A DNA stretch of 64,000 bases, from the NCBI GenBank assembly GCA_005406025.1, contig BGZK01001305.1, positions 62,001-126,000 of the forward strand. The letters run 5' to 3'. This DNA is from Eumeta japonica (lineage: Eukaryota > Arthropoda > Insecta > Lepidoptera > Psychidae). The notes under the pieces are model-generated. The model was given only the letters and a program-made list of their open reading frames with translations. It had not been told where the DNA came from and did not search any database. Below, one piece after another: positions 61,101 through 64,000 of this stretch. The translations under genes and the position numbers were made by a program. The first letter of the stretch is position 1. Every line of letters begins with the position of its first letter.

Positions 61101-63784
61101 GCAGTAAATTTTTGAATAAATTGTTAACTAGAACATAATAATAAAATTTACCCAAACTGTTAAATTTATTTGACCTAAAACAATCTTAGATTTTTTTTGA
61201 TGAGTTACATTAATATTTCATTGTTTCTTCTTCATTGCGAAGTTTTTAATTTTATAGTATTATATGCTATAAAATTGAAATTATAAATATTACCGTCACC
61301 AAAACATGATTAAAACATACATAAATTACCATATCAAATTTATATATATTGGTTAAAAATATGTAAGAAGTACAATAATACTTTTTGGAAAAAATAATTA
61401 TGTATATACAATAGAACAGTATTTAGACTAAAAAATTATGTGATACTACTATATTATTACCAACCATATGACTGCAACTGACTATGTATGGCCTTTAATA
61501 AAATAAAGTAATTTTACAAATCGATGAAAATGTACACCTAAGTAAATAATGTAGCATTTTAAAAGTTAAACTCAGTTATTTATACCTATGTCTATATCTT
61601 ACTTGCGTTTTTCTTCATCTAGTCGCCGTAAAGCCGTTTCTAAGTCGTTAATACGTTCTTGTCTTGGCTCTGAAGTGTTTGGCGACGATACCGAAGGCAA
61701 TGGAGCGGGAAGTGCTATTGTAGGTTTCGTGGTAGGCTGTCGATATGTTCGGTCGGTGGTTTCCCGAGGCGTATCCAGCATCTGATTTTCTAATTCTGCA
61801 CATCTTTGCTTGTACTGAAGTACCTGAATAATACATAGTTTGGGCTAACTAGCTAACGTTCTAAGACTCAAGAATTTAACAATTCTTGCAATACATTCTT
61901 TGAAATTAGCATTATTGATTTGTTTACTTAAATTAATTGATCGCAATTGACAGTCAATCTGTTATTATGTTTATTTGCACTGACATGAAGAGCTAAAGAT
62001 ATAATTTACAGCCAATAATAAATAAAATAATGAAATAGACCTTTCTATTCATTATTCTATTTAATAGTCACGTGTGATTCACAGACCATTGGGAAATTAT
62101 AATTTAAGAAAAAGATTCTTGCTCATTAGTAATATTTTGCATCTGTCATCGATAAATACCTTAATTTGCCAAAAAATTACATCATTGCCAACTATTTTTT
62201 AAAATCGCTTACAATTCAATTTTATTGAAAAGGAAAAAACAACATTTATGTTTAGTGATTGCCGGCAACTGATATACTAACTGGTACAGAACTTTTGCTA
62301 CCGTTTACGAGTATCATTTTATTAGTTAATGCCAGCGGCAATTTGATAATCGGTGTAGATAGTAGGTAAAAGAATGTAAGCAAAATATTTTTACCTTGTA
62401 AAGAAAAAAATAGGTATCATGAACGGTTCGCTATATATAGCTTCCGCTTCCGGGGCTAGCTCCGTCAATTTACGACAAAAGGATAATTTTTGCGTTTTCG
62501 AAGGCTTGCTCATGTATCAGAGACATTTTCTGTTATATTACATAATACACACCTATTTAGGCGTAAGAATATCTTCCAGATACCCTAGACATCCCACTAT
62601 ATCCTAGAGCATATTAGAGTTTTTTACTTTCCTCATTTGCCAATAATTTGATACGTGTTTGATATGATTCCAGTACAAGCCAGGTTTAGTCAGAAATTAC
62701 TTAAAATCTTCACTTGGTAATTTTTTACGTATTTTAAGCATATGTTCCTAGATAGGTTCCTTTTAGAATAAAATAATATCGATCGATGTACTCTCAAACA
62801 ATTAAATTGGCGAATATGTCTTAGTTTGAAATTTGAATCTGGAATAAGTCGTATTAGCAGGCTTTAGAAAAGGAATCAAAGAAACAGAATAGATAAACTA
62901 ATTAGCCACGTCGTTCATTTGTTTAAAAGTTAATGAATTATAATAAACTAAAGTCATGATTTTTGAAAGAAATAAAAGCATGACTAAATGCAATATATGT
63001 TTAGAAGGTGAAAGAATTGAACAAGTGAAGGAGTTATTCCATCTATTTGGGCAGTTTCTTTACAAATGACGGTAATTATAATAGAAATAGTGGAGAGGGA
63101 GCGGAACCCGAAGCGAGACCCAGAAAATAAGATAGCAGGCAATGAACCAAAAGTGATTCTGGAATTGGCACAGGTACCAGAACTGAGATAATAACTTACG
63201 GTGAAATCGGCACGTGAACTGGGGTTAGAATTAGAAGCGCATTCAGAATCATAACAGAGTGGGACCGTTATCGAAATCGAGAATACAACCGTTATTGAAA
63301 TCGGAATATACCAGGACAGGAACCTAAAGGAAATTCAAATGGAAACAATAGAAAATGTGAAAATATCAATGTTTACGTGGAAGAAACCATGCACGGTCCA
63401 AAACTGCTAATATGTGTATAAATACTAAACCGTACTCGTATTTGTCATTAGTGCTATTGGGGCCAAAAACCTTATGTTATTAATAAATCTCTGTGTATAA
63501 ATCTCTAATTCCGACAGATTACGAGCAAACCGAAAGCTCTACTGTTATCATTTGATTATGATTTCTAAATGCGACAAACAACTGATTTCAAAAATTTAAA
63601 GTACCTTCGCCTGTAACCTAGAAACGAGAGCCGCCTGGCCTTGTTGAGCTCGTCGATAAGCGTCAAGTCGACGTTTGTGGTCAGCCGCTTCTCCGGCGAG
63701 CCTCGCCTTTAGCTCTTCGTTTTGTCGACGCAAATCGCTTCCGTTACCTGGAGAGTCCATGTCTGGAGGACTGTCCAGTGATTT
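28016..63784 (-). CDS. Root: Rootletin (ciliary rootlet coiled-coil protein), 33 exons; 5' end probably beyond window
   Basis: The exons below join in phase at every GT-AG boundary to 5,760 nt (1,919 residues and a TGA). The product is almost wholly heptad coiled coil (Leu, Glu, Arg, Gln, Lys). It starts with the rootletin N-terminal signature (LRRQNEELKARL, HKRRLDAYRR, ALVSRLQAK), goes on to the conserved TNDWEALRDE and NEHNRLLTLWREVVSVKR block (residues about 170-210), and ends with GDSLRTVSQDPALDSYTLEH and SYDSSK. Human rootletin has about 2,000 residues, so little is missing. Rootletin polymerises into the striated rootlet anchoring basal bodies and links centrioles. In flies it is needed in ciliated sensory neurons. 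Ser/Pro breaks near residues 85-110, 345-370, 1320-1335 and 1710-1755 separate coiled segments. Introns of 35228-35868, 36449-36979, 40966-41628, 41743-42178, 43630-44286, 49184-49837, 52558-53011 and 61074-61602 hold nothing notable except a SINE in the first. Confidence 0.96.
28468..28602 (-). CDS. Root: Rootletin exon 32
   Basis: Residues 1840-1884, phase 0 at both ends. Contains AAQLRSQLAAEIRRRQAYVA and RLRTALGDSLRTVSQ, among the best conserved parts of the family. It is very CpG-rich against AT-rich introns. Confidence 0.97.
28603..30869. other. Rootletin intron 32
   Basis: 2.3 kb, AT-rich. It holds a small element with 20-nt inverted ends at 29006-29106 and a GC-richer patch at 28790-28930. 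No other gene is seen. Confidence 0.6.
29003..29109. repeat. Short element with terminal inverted repeats
   Basis: 'gtacaatataacgcacgaaa' (29006-29025) and 'tttcgtgcgttgtactgtac' (29087-29106) are inverted copies with 17 of 20 positions paired, around a GC-richer core of about 60 bp. It resembles a tiny MITE. Confidence 0.6.
30870..31034 (-). CDS. Root: Rootletin exon 31
   Basis: Residues 1785-1839, phase 0. Coiled coil beginning EAELALARNRYLTDLS and ending HRQQIMRLENQ. GC-rich. Donor gtgcgt. The plus-strand frame over it is a shadow. Confidence 0.96.
31035..34076. other. Rootletin intron 31
   Basis: 3.0 kb. It contains the degenerate gattctgatcc-type repeat tract at 31140-31735. A GC-richer stretch at 32185-32290 has wording (gatggtgaggtggttgccgc) echoed loosely near 8745. 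The rest is AT-rich. Confidence 0.6.
31140..31735 (+). repeat. Degenerate short-unit repeat tract (gattctgatcc type), copy 1
   Basis: About 600 bp made of diverged units such as 'cctggtcccgatttcagtga', 'tcgattctgatcc', 'gattccggtt', 'ctctagaatctgtcctgatg'. The same kind of sequence, reverse-complemented, fills 63090-63330, with 'cgatttca.tgacggttgta' in common. The open frame of 136 codons here comes from the repeat and is not a gene. Confidence 0.65.
34077..34482 (-). CDS. Root: Rootletin exon 30
   Basis: Residues 1649-1784, the largest exon. Coiled coil (ELERELHALQRERSELKAKL) is broken by a Ser/Asp-rich linker with SVYYSDLDSGPESASKDSG, then coiled again (LEIENRELRMKIRRLEKEL). Starts inside a split Arg codon. 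Confidence 0.97.
34854..35227 (-). CDS. Root: Rootletin exon 29
   Basis: Residues 1525-1649. Uninterrupted heptad coiled coil from KLQERCDAYAHTVTSLEDRC to VHRLTNQLANVEVQ. Ends in a split Arg codon (AG|A). Confidence 0.97.
35615..35820 (+). mobile_element. tRNA-derived SINE 2 (rootletin intron 28)
   Basis: Box A-like 'taacggttaggatagcc' from 35621 and box B 'aagttcgagtccat' at 35658-35671 form a Pol III promoter. A body follows with 'gaaccgatatggtacaggaa' and 'caaatgatcaccc'. Its head differs from SINE 1. Confidence 0.65.
35869..36048 (-). CDS. Root: Rootletin exon 28
   Basis: Residues 1465-1524, phase 0. DKAEKLRAQLTERVQECNAL then an Ala/Arg-rich coil ending AARDHHHAIK. Strongly GC-rich. Confidence 0.96.
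36341..36448 (-). CDS. Root: Rootletin exon 27
   Basis: Residues 1429-1464, phase 0, NESVQSKTTEISNLRDKITS then LEAALSSVTDGKVQNE. Clean cag acceptor and gtaatt donor. Confidence 0.95.
36980..37156 (-). CDS. Root: Rootletin exon 26
   Basis: Residues 1370-1428, phase 0. DEYKSQIAVLKKQLKEATEQ through EEKAKLQSALGQKEAQLNAL. Strong gtaagt donor. Confidence 0.96.
37526..37635 (-). CDS. Root: Rootletin exon 25
   Basis: Residues 1333-1369. The block IIDVEPELIKKGIRNLMHEV matches a conserved D(I/V)(D/E)P...(K/R)(K/R)GIR.LM motif of rootletins. Follows the Arg/Ser/Pro linker of exon 24. Confidence 0.96.
37805..37925 (+). repeat. Dispersed repeat, ggggcaaatgagcatgc family, copy 2
   Basis: 'aaggggcaaaggagcatgca' then 'gctacc', 'ccatagacacccgcaaacc' and 'gccagccttttagaaag', in the same order as at 478-600. 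A partial relative lies at about 37270-37330. Confidence 0.6.
38690..39550 (-). pseudogene. Truncated mariner transposon (family M1, copy 2)
   Basis: The minus strand carries the N-terminal helix-turn-helix part of a mariner transposase at 39098-39418 (VYGSNAVLVKVAQNWSKHFQ, SGNFDVNDEPRSGG), followed leftward by frame-broken middle sequence. The right end is 'gaaaaaattgtttcaccagc'+c before TA at 39551. Compared with the copy at 53845-55109, the transposase C-terminal end is missing. Cannot code an enzyme. Confidence 0.85.
40328..40375. repeat. Inverted repeat, 17-bp arms
   Basis: 'gtttacaaacaactaat' and 'attagttgtttataaac' pair with one mismatch across a 14-nt loop. Confidence 0.75.
40496..40508. 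repeat. Poly-C run
   Basis: Thirteen consecutive C in an AT-rich intron. Length polymorphism or sequencing error is likely here. Confidence 0.9.
40758..40965 (-). CDS. Root: Rootletin exon 24
   Basis: Residues 1264-1333. Coil ARLTGSEGRCRALEASLAAC then LSSVAHALRRVAGIQPDGTV and a basic Arg/Ser/Pro linker (RRRLASPARRYSPHR). Phospho-type linker between coil segments. GC-rich. Confidence 0.97.
41629..41742 (-). CDS. Root: Rootletin exon 23
   Basis: Residues 1226-1263, phase 0. ELVLRLEDCRSKERRLEELK to LADATQQIQELK. Donor gtgagt. Confidence 0.96.
42179..42344 (-). CDS. Root: Rootletin exon 22
   Basis: Residues 1170-1225. LQNECEERERCAGDAAAARR through RQRGAELEEACRARDQ. Begins within a split Arg codon. 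Confidence 0.96.
42558..42738 (-). CDS. Root: Rootletin exon 21
   Basis: Residues 1110-1170. LEETKTSLDLERSRLQAMLK to LEQSQHDNKELQS. Split codons at both ends agree with exons 20 and 22. Confidence 0.96.
42968..43153 (-). CDS. Root: Rootletin exon 20
   Basis: Residues 1048-1110. LENEADSLRKELTDVRRQLS, CCAERDKYNNTCKELREHVK, RRETARALDDSFHKIS. The acceptor follows a nine-A run on the plus strand. Confidence 0.96.
43310..43405 (-). mobile_element. tRNA-derived SINE 3, short (rootletin intron 19)
   Basis: On the minus strand: box A 'tggctcagtggc' (43385-43396) and box B 'gattcaatcctg' (43344-43355), about tRNA spacing. A short relic without a clear tail. Confidence 0.6.
43454..43629 (-). CDS. Root: Rootletin exon 19
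   Basis: Residues 989-1048. ATAEDDCARYETRIKELLLE, ACCRECTEVRAQLALAEDKY, QLHDTMRKLKE. Donor gtgaga inside the codon after KE. The frame would stay open for a few codons if unspliced. Confidence 0.95.
44287..44470 (-). CDS. Root: Rootletin exon 18
   Basis: Residues 928-989. HQEQQALLERLEEAKRALDT then INQLKDELAALKTRLEEA. Phases match both neighbours. Confidence 0.96.
44767..44959 (-). CDS. Root: Rootletin exon 17
   Basis: Residues 864-928. EQLRQALEQKLNQTIAALTS, ERERKLLAARDQLVMQHDEA, ENDKQQALVM, matching the E.(D/E)KQQAL pattern of rootletins. Confidence 0.97.
45347..45762 (+). repeat. Hairpin-ended moth repeat, copy C
   Basis: Starts 'aattggccaagagcatgttg', shares the inner blocks of copies A and B, and ends with a perfect 8-bp terminal hairpin gggttccg...cggaaccc (45724-45756). 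Internally shorter than A and B. Confidence 0.8.
46150..47135 (+). pseudogene. Decayed mariner transposase (family M2)
   Basis: 46207-46480 reads a clear mariner N-terminus: MIYYDFRRGLTQKQCINQLT, DEAPSKTTVYHSFSEYNRGR, MKDRHVTYREIKTSLGIS. Further on, 'VYNIYSGNES*IYAYDPEMK' near 46633-46700 corresponds to TGDESWIYAYDPE, with the first catalytic Asp changed to Asn and Trp to stop. 'MWVFQDEANPTKEI' follows, and the C-terminal 'EWKKCYKIWF', 'CIDHHGEYFEK' near 47058-47130. The second and third catalytic Asp regions are lost to deletion or insertion near 46800-46960. Inactive. Confidence 0.88.
46471..46505. repeat. Perfect 14-bp inverted repeat in mariner M2
   Basis: 'ctgggcataagtat' and 'atacttatgcccag' flank a 7-nt loop. 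It replaces the sequence expected after LGIS in the transposase and may have arisen by template switching. Confidence 0.85.
47569..47738 (-). CDS. Root: Rootletin exon 16
   Basis: Residues 807-863. QIARLSKDLENSERKLRDTR then EAEYRQIITNINQTSAENIS, KLKEEK. Donor gtatgt. Confidence 0.96.
47904..48093 (-). CDS. Root: Rootletin exon 15
   Basis: Residues 744-807. ILIDTLERDKHHLQEQLASV, AVLFDTANMLEDADGKRQRL, MLVAQEGYKG. Tight coiled coil. Confidence 0.96.
48188..48353 (-). CDS. Root: Rootletin exon 14
   Basis: Residues 688-743. RERSELSSQLTNMVRKKDNL, NEEIMRLQQRLEQANETIGR, NRSLEDHVKDGEEKQ. Confidence 0.96.
48677..48720. repeat. Perfect 19-bp inverted repeat with 6-nt loop (intron 13)
   Basis: 'ggcaatcttttaccgaaat' (48677-48695) and 'atttcggtaaaagattgcc' (48702-48720) are exact reverse complements around acgccc. 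Very stable if transcribed. It could be a small fold-back or a hairpin RNA. Confidence 0.92.
48987..49183 (-). CDS. Root: Rootletin exon 13
   Basis: Residues 623-688. LEGEKSSLSNQTSEQQGDLN, LRKELLAAEQTRLELEADKA, KIKFLEGEREKVELELRQVM. Confidence 0.96.
49838..49968 (-). CDS. Root: Rootletin exon 12
   Basis: Residues 579-622. DLEIELERTMLEKGDLQDIV, EKLEAAIRALENEKKKLQED. Typical of the family's DLE.E..R...EK.DLQ segment. Confidence 0.97.
49969..51431. other. Rootletin intron 11
   Basis: 1.5 kb. Holds a pogo-like MITE (50817-51316) and a GC-richer patch at 50165-50240. Otherwise AT-rich. Confidence 0.7.
50817..51316. mobile_element. pogo/Tigger-like MITE with TA target duplication
   Basis: A 500-bp non-coding element. 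The left end is 'cagtggaatcacaataactc'. The right end, reverse-complemented, is 'caatggaatctcaataactc'. A TA duplication lies outside each end (50815-50816 and 51317-51318). The interior repeats ttcgagttaacga/gacttaacgagg-like words, as in many insect elements with CAGTGGAACCTC-type termini. No transposase frame, so it depended on an outside enzyme. Confidence 0.85.
51432..51577 (-). CDS. Root: Rootletin exon 11
   Basis: Residues 530-579. AEEERSSRLRSELVTVREEL, NKIALSRDLLDQQKMEADSI, LSQMEKHR. Close to the conserved R.ELV..REEL..(I/L).L..DLL..Q pattern. Confidence 0.97.
51694..51845 (-). CDS. Root: Rootletin exon 10
   Basis: Residues 480-530. VESLTSDYEKLQKINSRLEK, IEGLEIEKRALQSEVDHLHR, STRESVL. 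Confidence 0.96.
52132..52262 (-). CDS. Root: Rootletin exon 9
   Basis: Residues 436-479. KLDQANADINQMIQEKESMQ, KTLESLRIDKNNLERNRVEI. AT-rich third positions but intact coil. Confidence 0.95.
52452..52557 (-). CDS. Root: Rootletin exon 8
   Basis: Residues 401-436. VKLQNTREQLITCRKHCEAA, DATVGSLENKVHDLQ. Ends in a split Gly codon. Confidence 0.95.
53012..53126 (-). CDS. Root: Rootletin exon 7
   Basis: Residues 362-400. After the basic SPKRGVPQ linker comes AESTISAVQAALHKYQIQIH, a family hallmark (A..T.SAVQAAL.K). Confidence 0.97.
53817..53941. repeat. Inverted 'taatgggctttcc' pair around the mariner left end
   Basis: 'taatgggctttcc' (53817-53829) and 'agaaagcccatta' (53929-53941) are inverted copies. 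The mariner left terminus (about 53845) lies between them. An inner pair near 53886-53923 (ccatttttcc / aaaaaaatgg) adds to the fold. Confidence 0.55.
53845..55109 (-). pseudogene. Mariner transposon, near full length but broken (family M1, copy 3)
   Basis: About 1.27 kb, the usual mariner size. Ends: left 'aggtggttgaaaaaattt', right (reverse) 'ggttgaggaaaaagtttttt', next to TA. On the minus strand in order: N-terminal DNA-binding part at 54869-54684 (ACGSNAVLVKVAQNWFERFQ, DEPRSGQPVTDK); LITGDKKWI with the first catalytic Asp near 54490; FHHDNTRPHT with the second Asp near 54200; YSPNLTPSNFQLF near 54110, where the third catalytic Asp (PSD) is Asn. Frameshifts separate the parts. Inactive. 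Confidence 0.9.
55919..56058 (-). CDS. Root: Rootletin exon 6
   Basis: Residues 316-362. EERCDAAEAGCAEASLMRSA, LEEVARALIH, then a Ser/Asp/Pro linker DSESDPTPSQHLHMSD. Ends in a split Arg codon. Confidence 0.96.
56059..57988. other. Rootletin intron 5
   Basis: 1.9 kb. Mostly the mariner relic of family M3 and AT-rich flanks. Confidence 0.75.
56215..57345 (+). pseudogene. Decayed mariner transposase (family M3)
   Basis: The best frame is 56718-57092, then 57073-57282 in another frame: VTGDETYIPFYDLPTYQESR (first Asp), KKVMYAVFFISTGLIKDIKL, LMLHHDKEYSHTAVLT (second Asp, HDN to HDK), NIVVLEHPPHSLGF then KYDLWLFF (third Asp kept), RRFTSEEEIDFAVTEYFDSI, RLQKCVNAEGNYFKHM at the C-terminus. Upstream, 56350-56700 gives the N-terminal part (SRTSVFRQFKEFRNGCNFT, MERPISTVTPDNVAHV) with stops. 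A short 'ttattgag/ctcaataa' pair marks possible ends. Distinct from M1 and M2. Inactive. Confidence 0.9.
57989..58153 (-). CDS. Root: Rootletin exon 5
   Basis: Residues 261-315, phase 0. QPDTHQATLDTTHSVPLDSL then RIELREMTSQRDRALVDLRE, RDARIQRLLAELQGL. The acceptor sits in 'cagcag', so the first Gln may be skipped by a NAGNAG choice. Confidence 0.95.
58154..60346. other. Rootletin intron 4
   Basis: 2.2 kb of AT-rich DNA. Frames at 58357-58668 and 58744-59136 on the minus strand have no family resemblance. A purine-rich patch at 60035-60120 recalls the 63090 tract weakly. Confidence 0.5.
60347..60559 (-). CDS. Root: Rootletin exon 4
   Basis: Residues 190-260. AFNDYYTNEHNRLLTLWREV, VSVKRCFAELQSSTERDLYK: the most conserved part of rootletin. 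The tail VRELLGTLSGFSINAF and APSHGYK ends at donor gtggat (60346). A second donor, gtaagg, lies in frame at 60415, so the last 23 codons may be optional. Confidence 0.96.
60908..61073 (-). CDS. Root: Rootletin exon 3
   Basis: Residues 134-189. CEKLVSQNNLLRDQLEESHQ, LNEALTNDLQKLTNDWEALR, DEMAIKEDEWKDEEQ. Leads straight into the exon 4 block. Confidence 0.97.
61603..61823 (-). CDS. Root: Rootletin exon 2
   Basis: Residues 61-134. VLQYKQRCAELENQML, a Pro/Thr/Ser linker (TTKPTIALPAPLPSVSSPNT), then RINDLETALRRLDEEKR. The other frames here are shadows. Confidence 0.95.
61824..63604. other. Rootletin intron 1
   Basis: 1.8 kb, AT-rich. Contains the second degenerate repeat tract at 63090-63330. 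No other gene. Confidence 0.6.
63090..63330 (-). repeat. Degenerate short-unit repeat tract, copy 2
   Basis: Purine-rich on the plus strand ('ccgttattgaaatcggaata', 'gttatcgaaatcgagaatac', 'agtgattctggaattggcac'). The reverse complement resembles 31140-31735 unit by unit. Both lie in rootletin introns, in opposite orientation. Confidence 0.6.
63605..63784 (-). CDS. Root: Rootletin exon 1 in window (N-terminal part)
   Basis: Sixty residues, phase 0: KSLDSPPDMDSPGNGSD, LRRQNEELKARLAGE, HKRRLDAYRRAQQGQAALVS, RLQAK. The start is placed at an acceptor (tacttag) because the frame is open up to it and TAG follows in frame. Otherwise translation could begin at the Met encoded at 63758-63760. I favour an upstream exon outside the window, since rootletins usually have more N-terminal sequence. 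Confidence 0.93.
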
Positions 63785-64000
63785 CTAAGTACAATATTAT
63801 TGTTTTATTCGGCTAAGTTAATGTAAAAAGTTGATAACATTAGATAGCTACTTGCGCCTAAGTTAAAAATTAACCGTACCTATCTACTAATTCTACGTTC
63901 TTTATTTAATTATGTAAAAAAGTATAGAACGTCAGAGCGACAACATTATATATTTGGACTGGTGGTATGCAATTTTATTTCAGTAGTAAATTTGAAATAA
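63785..64000. other. Sequence upstream of the first visible rootletin exon
   Basis: AT-rich. No further exon, promoter element or repeat is recognisable. Probably intron. Confidence 0.5.

Noticed and set aside
1..64000. CRISPR arrays, operons or prokaryotic systems
   Set aside because: The window is a eukaryotic nuclear region. No regularly spaced repeats with unique spacers and no polycistronic layout exist.

Overview
The window is nuclear DNA of an insect, most likely a moth or butterfly (Lepidoptera). It is AT-rich and has split genes with GT-AG introns. It is packed with decayed mariner elements, non-LTR retrotransposon relics and tRNA-derived SINEs. It also carries repeats of kinds I know from moth genomes: elements ending in a gggttccg...cggaaccc hairpin, a ggggcaaatgagcatgc repeat, and a repeat containing 'tcagggaagcttcctaggac'. 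The order is inferred from these repeats and was not tested by a search.

Two protein-coding genes are well supported and face each other tail to tail. (1) 19202-19756, plus strand: an intact, single-exon, 184-residue Ras-family GTPase, Rap1, with every G-box and a CVLL geranylgeranylation signal. It sits between two near-identical 168-bp direct repeats. A CpG-rich block at 8160-8373 ending in a good splice donor may be its distant promoter and 5' leader exon (inference). (2) 63784 down to 28016, minus strand: the ciliary-rootlet coiled-coil protein rootletin (Root/CROCC). I traced 33 coding exons by hand. Every junction is GT-AG, all phases agree, and the exons sum to 5,760 nt, or 1,919 residues plus a stop. 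The C-terminus is complete. The N-terminus probably continues beyond the right edge.

Layout: 1-2400, a mariner end and AT-rich DNA; 2400-4200, a moth-type repeat holding a nested insertion; 4200-8150, AT-rich DNA with a perfect 34-bp hairpin; 8160-8373, the CpG-rich block; 8870-18140, LINE relics, a second copy of the repeat, a SINE and an unexplained exon-like segment; 18679-21220, Rap1 with its flanking repeats and 3' UTR; 21220-27990, AT-rich intergenic DNA; 28016-63784, rootletin, whose larger introns hold four mariner copies of three families, a third copy of the hairpin-ended repeat, a pogo-like MITE, two SINEs and two related degenerate repeat tracts.

The two genes are not known to act together. 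Rap1 is a membrane-anchored switch for adhesion and junctions. Rootletin builds the striated rootlet under the basal bodies of ciliated cells, which in insects means mainly sensory neurons. I found no new multi-gene system. The most interesting items are structural: perfect hairpins, a nested insertion with its empty-site counterpart in the same window, direct repeats bracketing Rap1, a 23-bp duplication across the rootletin stop codon, and an optional in-frame 23-codon exon end.
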